From a virus: 27,634 bases of DNA. A program made the translations under genes and the position numbers. The notes beneath the pieces are model-generated. The model was not told the DNA's origin. It made no database searches and saw only the letters and a program-made list of their open reading frames with translations. Position 1 is the first letter of the stretch; each line of letters starts with the position of its first letter. The stretch is taken from positions 1 through 27,634 of the IMG/VR virus record IMGVR_UViG_3300046170_000112; one strand, written 5' to 3'. Below are positions 23,800-27,634 of this stretch, piece by piece.

Positions 23800-25445
23800 T
23801 AATATCCTCCTTGTCCTGTTGTGGTGGCGTACATATCATTTGAAGCGAAGTAATCAGGTCCGTAGCCACCATTGGACATTCGCAAGTAACGAAGAATATC
23901 GAAGAAGTCCTTAAGGGCCTCATCGTTCTTTCCTCGTGAGTTATAGTTAATCACACTTTCGATAAGGTTTCCGCAGTCCTCGTGTATGTAGCATTGAGGG
24001 CGGTTGGCCTCATCAATGTCATAGTTAGGATTATACGTGAACCACTCATCAAGGGCAGTGCAGCCAATCTGTTCAGTCTGACCATCGGAGGGCAAGAAGC
24101 TCAACCCGTAGTCATTAAATTTAGTAAAGAGGTCAATATTGTTCTCGTTCTCCTTGGCAAAGAAACGGGAGTCCCCGATTCTCTCCATTACATTAATCCC
24201 TAGTTCATCCTCAATCTCCTTGAATACTTCAGTATAACGCTCCACGTCATAGCCGAACTTCTTAGCTGCTGGGCCGTATCTCCACTTCGGGTCCCCGAAC
24301 AATGCCCACTCACCGTAACTACCCCTGTCAGGCCATTCTTTGCGGATATATATTTCACCTTCGGGGGATACACCAGCCCATAGTGCCACATAGTTCCTAG
24401 CAAAGGCTGGGTCAACTACCTGATACCATGTCAATGATTTTACATCTTCTGGGAATACCATCCCGTATTTATTGGGTTCCTTGTTTAGAACATTTATCTC
24501 TGGACTAAAGTTAGGCAGCAACGAAGTCATTGACTTAGTAGGCAAGCCATACGCACGGACCATTATCTTATCCTCGTTCTCGTTACGCAGGTCCTTGGCT
24601 ATACGGTCATAGCCCCCAAAAGGATTCTCGTCCGAGTGCAGGTAAACAACCCCAGCATCCCGCTCAGGGCTGTATTGCTCAACTGGAACCTCGCGTCCAA
24701 GCAGTTCTGCGTGGCGCGTCTTCAAGGTTTGTGAACCTTTCAGATACTCATTTACAAAAGGGGTATATCCGTCTATGGGTGTAAAGCCTAGAAGCATCTT
24801 ACTGTTTCGGGTAGCAAGCCTGAACCGTAAAGTATTAACTAACGCTGCATCGCCCAGGTATTCATCCAGCCATGCCCCGATGTTAAGGCCCGTGGGGTTC
24901 TTGAAGCCGAACTCAAAGCCCTCAAGGATAGTCTGGTTATTGCTGAACTGCGTATATGTCTTGAAGTCAACCCGTGTTCTGGTGTCGGGGAAGATGAAGC
25001 TACTGCCAGTGAACCCATTCTGCATTGAGAAGTTGATGTAGCCGTCAATGCTCTTAGTTTTGCGCCTGAACTCCTTGGGCATCATTTCCCACACCGCAGC
25101 CTGTTGGACCTTTACGGAGGTGTCAGCGTTCTGTGAGAAGCATACAACGTATCCGTCCATCTCATTAGTAACGGACTCCATTAACATCTTGGCGCAACCA
25201 GTGGTTTTACCTGAGCGGTTACCCCCGAAGGTAATTACTTCATCATATTTGGTAAGTGCAGTTCGCATTCGGGACCAGCCCGCCAAATCAAAGCCATGTC
25301 TAAGTGGGTCCTCTTCGGCCGCACGGATGCGTCCCTCGTGCGCCTCATGGAGCTTTTGAAGAAGTTTGGGGTCCAACTCCCCCAGGGATACTATCACCTC
25401 GTCAGAGGGAGCCTGGAGAATTGGGTGCTGTGTGAACTCAAGCAT
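23799..25445 (-). CDS. terminase large subunit (ATPase-nuclease)
   Basis: This 548-aa packaging motor drives DNA into the procapsid and cuts it. The ATPase part has Walker A FGGNRSGKTTGCAK (74-82 core) and an acidic Walker B-like LNIGAWLDE (188-195). Residues 310-350 begin the RNase H-like nuclease, with VVDPAFARNYVALWAG containing the first catalytic aspartate (about D345). IGDSRFFAKENE and the later LYLRMSN-like acidic region (KDFFDILRYLRMSNGG) hold further candidate acidic residues. Size is normal. The start overlaps the 45-aa gene by 8 nt and follows TAG-ATG. The stop makes TAATG with the next gene. Confidence 0.95.
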   Translation of the reverse strand: MLEFTQHPILQAPSDEVIVSLGELDPKLLQKLHEAHEGRIRAAEEDPLRHGFDLAGWSRMRTALTKYDEVITFGGNRSGKTTGCAKMLMESVTNEMDGYVVCFSQNADTSVKVQQAAVWEMMPKEFRRKTKSIDGYINFSMQNGFTGSSFIFPDTRTRVDFKTYTQFSNNQTILEGFEFGFKNPTGLNIGAWLDEYLGDAALVNTLRFRLATRNSKMLLGFTPIDGYTPFVNEYLKGSQTLKTRHAELLGREVPVEQYSPERDAGVVYLHSDENPFGGYDRIAKDLRNENEDKIMVRAYGLPTKSMTSLLPNFSPEINVLNKEPNKYGMVFPEDVKSLTWYQVVDPAFARNYVALWAGVSPEGEIYIRKEWPDRGSYGEWALFGDPKWRYGPAAKKFGYDVERYTEVFKEIEDELGINVMERIGDSRFFAKENENNIDLFTKFNDYGLSFLPSDGQTEQIGCTALDEWFTYNPNYDIDEANRPQCYIHEDCGNLIESVINYNSRGKNDEALKDFFDILRYLRMSNGGYGPDYFASNDMYATTTGQGGY

Positions 25446-25575
25446 CTACTTGTTTGCCGTTTACCCGCACGGTAACTTTGCGGTCCGTGGGCTTCTTGCT
25501 CCAGTCAATGTCATCGTGGTTCTTGCTTTGCTTTTCAGCGTTATGTCCCTTTCGGGGTGCGTGTCCTTTTCCCAT
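25438..25575 (-). CDS. small basic protein, 45 aa, between the terminase genes
   Basis: The ATG at 25575 is preceded by a very strong SD (GGAGG, 7 nt spacing). The frame runs 45 codons to a TGA at 25438-25440 that overlaps the TerL start by 8 nt. The product, MGKGHAPRKGHNAEKQSKNH then DDIDWSKKPTDRKVTVRVNG and KQVDA, is hydrophilic, with a basic start and a beta-like end. No family is recognised. It overlaps the end of the membrane protein gene by 35 bp. Position matches T7 gene 18.7 (Rz1), but there is no lipobox or signal peptide, so it is not a standard o-spanin. Confidence 0.7.
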   Translation of the reverse strand: MGKGHAPRKGHNAEKQSKNHDDIDWSKKPTDRKVTVRVNGKQVDA

Positions 25576-25822
25576 TTTTTACCTCCGTGTATAATCCGTT
25601 TAGTTTCTGAATGCTATATATCAAAGTGTCAATTAGCTGTGCCTGTTTCAGGATTACCTGATACTGGGCATCAATTCGGCGTTGCTGGCTGTCCATCTTT
25701 ATCTTAACCGAATCCAGCTCGTCCCAGATGTATTGGATTGAGAAGGCTGATGATAAAGCTATGGCTACTACCACGGCACGTGCAACATTGATAATCCTGC
25801 GGTTGATTAGTTCCTTGCTCAT
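25541..25822 (-). CDS. membrane-anchored coiled-coil protein, i-spanin-like, 93 aa
   Basis: From the ATG at 25822 the product has a short basic start, one membrane segment at 13-32 (VARAVVVAIALSSAFSIQYI) and then a long amphipathic helix (ELDSVKIKMDSQQRRIDAQY; QVILKQAQLIDTLIYSIQKL) to about 82, ending basic. This N-in single-TM plus periplasmic coiled coil is the architecture of i-spanins (Rz). The place between TerS and TerL is where T7 carries Rz (gene 18.5). An open frame reaches 25906, but its start would add a Thr/Arg-rich 28-residue extension lying wholly in the upstream gene, so I reject it. Small holins can also look like this. Confidence 0.7.
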   Translation of the reverse strand: MSKELINRRIINVARAVVVAIALSSAFSIQYIWDELDSVKIKMDSQQRRIDAQYQVILKQAQLIDTLIYSIQKLNGLYTEVKNGKRTRTPKGT

Positions 25823-25823
25823 G

Positions 25824-26078
25824 TTAGTCCTCGCTCTCGTCCTCATCCTGGTTTGAGTCATCCTCGTACTCGTAGTCCCAATCAATATCAAGCGGGTCAC
25901 TGGCATTTAAATCCTCCAACATCTCCTTAGCTAGCATTTTGCCTACTGGCGTGTTGGTGTAGTCATAGTACATATCTCCGTCATCGTCCATTACAATGAA
26001 CAAGAAGCTGGGGAAGTGTTCAGCTAATTGCGCCCTAATGTCGGCGTAAAGGTTGTCGTGTTCTTGGTCAAGTATCAT
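25824..26078 (-). CDS. acidic small protein, 84 aa
   Basis: The protein opens MILDQEHDNLYADIRAQLAE, has a beta-like core (FPSFLFIVMDDDGDMYYDYT) and ends in a strongly acidic tail (DIDWDYEYEDDSNQDEDESE). There is no membrane segment. The start overlaps the TerS stop as ATGA and is preceded by a strong SD (AAGGAGG). Acidic small proteins can mimic DNA or bind basic partners, and this one sits between two DNA-handling proteins, but no function can be assigned from sequence. The stop lies 1 bp before the next start. Confidence 0.75.
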   Translation of the reverse strand: MILDQEHDNLYADIRAQLAEHFPSFLFIVMDDDGDMYYDYTNTPVGKMLAKEMLEDLNASDPLDIDWDYEYEDDSNQDEDESED

Positions 26079-26632
26079 TGTTCCTCCTTGTTGATTATTT
26101 CTGCGTCAATTATCTTTGCCTTTTCAATGCGGTCCTTGGCGGCCTTGATGGTGGCATCGTAGTCCTCCTGGGTGTAAACCTTTCTGTCCTCAGTAATTTG
26201 CGTAGCTTCACCACGGGCTGTTAATGCCTCACGTGCGGCGTTAGCCTTTGCTATTGAGAGTTCCTTGAGGTCCTTGAAGCCAACCTCCATTTCGGGGTCA
26301 TTCTCCATGCGGTCACGCACCTTATCAATCAAGTCTTCCTCTAGGCTGCTGAGATTCAAATAAGCCTTTGCCGCAATCCTGCCGCTGAGGTCCTTGAACT
26401 TGCCCATGTGGTCGGCGTAGTCCGCAAGGACAGATATAACGGTCTCCCTCTCGAAGCCGTATTTGCGAACAAGTCTCGTTTGCGAACTCCCTGTGGAATA
26501 TAAGTAAAGTAACTTAGCCACCTTTTGCGGGTCATATACGCTTAGGCTTTTTACTTGCAGTGCCTCCTTCTGGGATGCTATCTCGCGGATGCTGTCCGCA
26601 ATCTCCTGCATTAGTTCTTCTTTTTCTTCCAT
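26075..26632 (-). CDS. terminase small subunit
   Basis: A 185-aa helical protein, first gene of the late operon. Residues 37-71 form a probable helix-turn-helix (KVAKLLYLYSTGSSQTRLVR, then KYGFERETVISVLAD). The middle is a helical oligomerisation region (AKAYLNLSSLEEDLIDKVRD) and the C-terminal part (DYDATIKAAKDRIEKAKIID) would contact TerL. It recognises the packaging site and loads TerL. The length and architecture fit phage TerS proteins. The 5' end lies only about 7-15 bp from a predicted promoter, so the transcript may be nearly leaderless; no clear SD is visible. Confidence 0.82.
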   Translation of the reverse strand: MEEKEELMQEIADSIREIASQKEALQVKSLSVYDPQKVAKLLYLYSTGSSQTRLVRKYGFERETVISVLADYADHMGKFKDLSGRIAAKAYLNLSSLEEDLIDKVRDRMENDPEMEVGFKDLKELSIAKANAAREALTARGEATQITEDRKVYTQEDYDATIKAAKDRIEKAKIIDAEIINKEEQ

Positions 26633-26638
26633 GATTAG

Positions 26639-26668
26639 ATATTAGTATAACTTATTGATTACTGTCAA
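26639..26668 (-). promoter_or_regulatory. candidate sigma70-type promoter for the late operon
   Basis: On the minus strand TTGACA (26668-26663), an exact -35 consensus, is followed after 18 bp by TAATAT (26644-26639; four of six bases match the -10 consensus). A nearby TATACT (26649-26644) is a better -10 but is only 13 bp from that -35. Transcription would start at about the TerS ATG. There is no other candidate within this gap that lies so close to the operon. Confidence 0.35.
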
Positions 26669-26693
26669 ATCAGGAATACAGTGTATTTCTTTC

Positions 26694-26721
26694 TTGACGG
26701 TGTAAGCGTCCATGATACAAT
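26694..26721 (+). promoter_or_regulatory. extended -10 sigma70 promoter, rightward
   Basis: TTGACG at 26694-26699, 16 bp, then TACAAT at 26716-26721, preceded by TG at 26713-26714, gives a good sigma70 promoter with an extended -10. Predicted start near 26728. It would transcribe the structured region that follows and, if not stopped, the early gene at 27295. Confidence 0.55.
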
Positions 26722-26727
26722 CAAAGC

Positions 26728-26834
26728 CTACCTTAAGGCAGCAACATCATACGGCTTCTACATCATAAGAAGTAATACAAAAGTAAGAGCCATACGGCTT
26801 GACTGACCAAAGGAAGGGCTACCTTAAGGAAGGG
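26728..26834. repeat. short direct repeats within the noncoding region
   Basis: Three short sequences occur twice: CTACCTTAAGG at 26728-26738 and 26819-26829 (91 bp apart, each with the palindrome CCTTAAGG), CATACGGCTT at 26748-26757 and 26791-26800 (43 bp apart), and AAGGAAGGG at 26810-26818 and 26826-26834. They may be protein-binding sites, or traces of duplication within the structured locus. Confidence 0.6.
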
Positions 26835-26951
26835 AGGCCATAAGGTAGGGGTGACTTGGGATTCGCCGAACTAAGGCCAGTCCAGCCCATGAGGAAACCT
26901 GCGGGTTCCGATACGTCCCCCCGAAGGGGGCCATGAGTGCTACTTTTTTTT
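26728..26951 (+). ncRNA. candidate structured noncoding RNA
   Basis: The segment starts at the promoter above and holds several nested complementary arms. GGCTTGACTGACC (26796-26808) pairs with GGCCAGTCCAGCC (26875-26887) at 11 of 13 positions, enclosing CTACCTTA (26819-26826) paired with TAAGGTAG (26841-26848). Farther right are GGAAACC/GGGTTCC (26893-26909) and CCCCC-CGAA-GGGGG (26917-26930). A T8 tract lies at 26944-26951, 13 nt after the last stem, so it is not a canonical terminator. On the left, CTTCT/AGAAG (26755-26772) may form. No convincing coding frame spans it; a 77-codon minus-strand frame at 26824-27057 is unsupported. The fold also works on the minus strand, where the last loop is UUCG. 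Family unknown. Confidence 0.4.
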
Positions 26952-27077
26952 GAGGGGTCCCTGATGTATATACTCTACAACGACCGCCCGAAAATCTGAC
27001 CCCCACCCCCCCCCTATAACTTTTGCTAATGCTGGCAGTAATTAGTATTAATGGCAATCAGGTGGCAAGTTTTCCCC

Positions 27078-27145
27078 GTGCATGAGTGTTTTTTCTTTTT
27101 GTCAAAGGGTGATGCATTGCGTGCATGATTGCGTGCATGATTGCC
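27078..27145. repeat. GTGCATGA iterons and 12-bp tandem repeat
   Basis: GTGCATGA occurs at 27078-27085, 27121-27128 and 27133-27140. The last two belong to a tandem 12-bp unit ATTGCGTGCATG at 27116-27127 and 27128-27139, followed by a partial copy ATTGCC at 27140-27145. TGCAT also occurs at 27113-27117. Regularly spaced short repeats like these often bind a replication initiator or repressor dimer. Confidence 0.65.
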
Positions 27146-27226
27146 AGCTTTAGACCCTCAAATTTAGGGGGCGGAAAGGGTTCAGTTATTTGGATTTTTG
27201 CGGGATAGGCGGTTCAAAACTAGTGA

Positions 27227-27255
27227 TTGCGCTGCGGTCTTATTTGTAGTAAATT
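27227..27255 (+). promoter_or_regulatory. weak candidate promoter for the early operon
   Basis: TTGCGC at 27227-27232 and TAAATT at 27250-27255 are separated by 17 bp, with a start expected about 30 bp before the ATG at 27295. Both boxes deviate from consensus, and the promoter at 26694 may serve instead. Confidence 0.25.
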
Positions 27256-27294
27256 GTAAGCCTAACATTAATTATTAACCAATAAATAAATATC

Positions 27295-27519
27295 ATGAAA
27301 AACACTATAAATAACCTAAACACCGCAATTTCAGCTCTCAATTCCGCCGCGCTGTTTCTGGACGATAATAACAAAGCGGCTGCTGAATCTATTGAAGCCG
27401 CAATTTTCACGCTTGTGGAATTGTTTGCCAGTCAGCATGACGCCATTTCAAATAATGGAACTGAAAAGGCGATTGAATTACTTACAGAAATTATTAATGA
27501 CGATTTAACCAACCTATAA
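27295..27519 (+). CDS. small early hypothetical protein, 74 aa
   Basis: First gene of the rightward operon. The product, MKNTINNLNTAISALNSAAL, then FLDDNNKAAAESIEAAIF and a C-terminal helix ending ELLTEIINDDLTNL, is acidic and almost wholly helical, with no cysteine, membrane segment or recognised motif. The ATG is preceded by an A/T-rich leader (AATAAATAAATATC), not an SD, and the same leader style precedes the next gene. Small acidic helical proteins are common as first early phage products that act on host proteins, but nothing here identifies a target. The TAA lies in the 12-bp tandem repeat. Confidence 0.75.
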   Translation: MKNTINNLNTAISALNSAALFLDDNNKAAAESIEAAIFTLVELFASQHDAISNNGTEKAIELLTEIINDDLTNL

Positions 27520-27544
27520 CTTAACCTATAACTTAACCTATAAA
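27511..27544. repeat. 12-bp tandem repeat between early genes
   Basis: AACCTATAACTT occurs at 27511-27522 and 27523-27534, followed by a partial AACCTATA at 27535-27542. The first copy includes the TAA stop of the 74-aa gene and the array ends 14 bp before the next ATG. TATAACTT is also read at 27014-27021 in the noncoding region. It could be an operator, a recombination scar or a translation-control element. Confidence 0.75.
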
Positions 27545-27556
27545 TAAATAAACATC

Positions 27557-27634
27557 ATGAAAAAAATTACTGAAACAATCGCAAACGCCTTTGCACAAGG
27601 CTCTAAAAAATCCATTGGTAACACGGAGACAGAC
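27557..27634 (+). CDS. early gene, 5' part only (cut by window edge)
   Basis: An ATG at 27557 opens a frame that continues to the window end, 26 codons: MKKITETIANAFAQGSKKSI then GNTETD. The leader AAATAAATAAACATC repeats that of the preceding gene, which supports the start. No function can be assigned from this fragment. The start is basic and amphipathic. Confidence 0.65.
   Translation, partial: MKKITETIANAFAQGSKKSIGNTETD

Larger units (their letters stand above)
26633..27294. other. 662-bp gene-free region between divergent operons
   Basis: Between TerS and the 74-aa early gene I find no convincing CDS. The region holds both promoter candidates, the structured locus (26728-26951), a C5-A-C9 run (27000-27014), an inverted repeat CTAAT/ATTAG (27026-27044) and the iterons at 27078-27145. 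The rest, about 27150-27220, shows a small hairpin CCCT/AGGG around CAAATTT and nothing else clear. Divergent transcription, iterons and homopolymers suit a control region, replication origin or packaging end, none of which is proved. Confidence 0.6.

Noticed and set aside
25823-25906. 28-codon N-terminal extension of the spanin-like protein
   Set aside because: The Thr/Arg-rich sequence lies wholly inside the acidic protein gene; the ATG at 25822 follows that gene's stop and gives a normal membrane-protein start.
26917-26951. Intrinsic terminator formed by the C5/G5 hairpin and T8
   Set aside because: Thirteen bases separate the stem from the T tract, so it does not have the canonical form.
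27003-27045. T7-type phage promoter on the minus strand
   Set aside because: Only the TATAGGG end fits well, no second copy was noticed in the window, and no phage RNA polymerase gene is visible; kept only as a low-interest remark.
26824-27057. 77-codon minus-strand frame in the noncoding region
   Set aside because: It runs across the structured arms and the C9 run, is low in plausible protein character, has no SD and no partner gene.
1-27634. tRNA genes, CRISPR arrays, insertion sequences, integrase
   Set aside because: Looked for on both strands by eye; no cloverleaf, spaced repeat array, terminal inverted repeats with transposase, or recombinase motif was seen.

Overview
The window is part of a tailed-phage (Caudoviricetes) genome with a short-tailed, podovirus-like virion. 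Evidence for this is the order small terminase, large terminase, portal, scaffold, major capsid protein, T7 gp11-like adaptor, gp12-like nozzle and internal virion proteins, with no tape measure, tail tube or baseplate set. The capsid protein looks like the SU10 type, not the T7 type. The lectin-type adhesin and several small proteins resemble uncultured marine podoviruses. Many genes carry clear Shine-Dalgarno sequences (AAGGAGG), so the host is a bacterium with ordinary SD-led initiation. I cannot name the host. No tRNA, rRNA, CRISPR array, integrase, DNA polymerase or phage RNA polymerase is visible.

Layout. (1) 1-2263, plus strand: end of a replication operon, with a C-terminal fragment, a 56-aa ORF, a DnaB-type replicative helicase and an HNH-AP2 homing endonuclease. 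(2) 2264-2392: convergence point with a plus-strand intrinsic terminator. (3) 26632 down to 2393, minus strand: one very long late operon of about 33 tightly packed genes. In transcription order these are DNA packaging (TerS, an acidic protein, a spanin-like membrane protein, a 45-aa ORF, TerL, two small proteins, portal), two phage accessory-domain proteins, a T4-type lysozyme, scaffold, and major capsid protein. An intrinsic terminator follows the capsid gene. Next come the adaptor, a large lectin/GH54-like adhesin, two holin-like membrane proteins, a chain of tiny basic proteins, the nozzle protein, two tail-fibre or collar proteins, a gp13-like protein, two Ala/Gln- or Glu-rich virion proteins and a 1157-aa LPD38-type internal virion protein. 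(4) 26633-27294: a 662-bp region with no convincing gene, lying between divergent operons. It holds promoter candidates on both strands, an apparently structured RNA locus, a C9 run and GTGCATGA iterons. (5) 27295-27634, plus strand: start of the early operon, with a 74-aa gene, a 12-bp tandem repeat and a gene cut by the window edge.

The two operons diverge near 26.7-27.3 kb and converge at 2.3 kb. This fits a circular or circularly permuted map in which the unseen part carries the remaining early and replication genes. Late genes are joined mainly by stop-start overlaps: ten junctions share a TAATG overlap and three share an 11-nt overlap. Several real genes here are under 60 codons: 56 aa at 84, 45 aa at 25575, 53 aa at 13254, 44 aa at 12605 and 28 aa at 12691. 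The points I would follow first are the structured locus at 26694-26951, the lysozyme with a hidden SD-led signal-anchor start, and the N-terminal sequence shared by the lysozyme and the protein before it.
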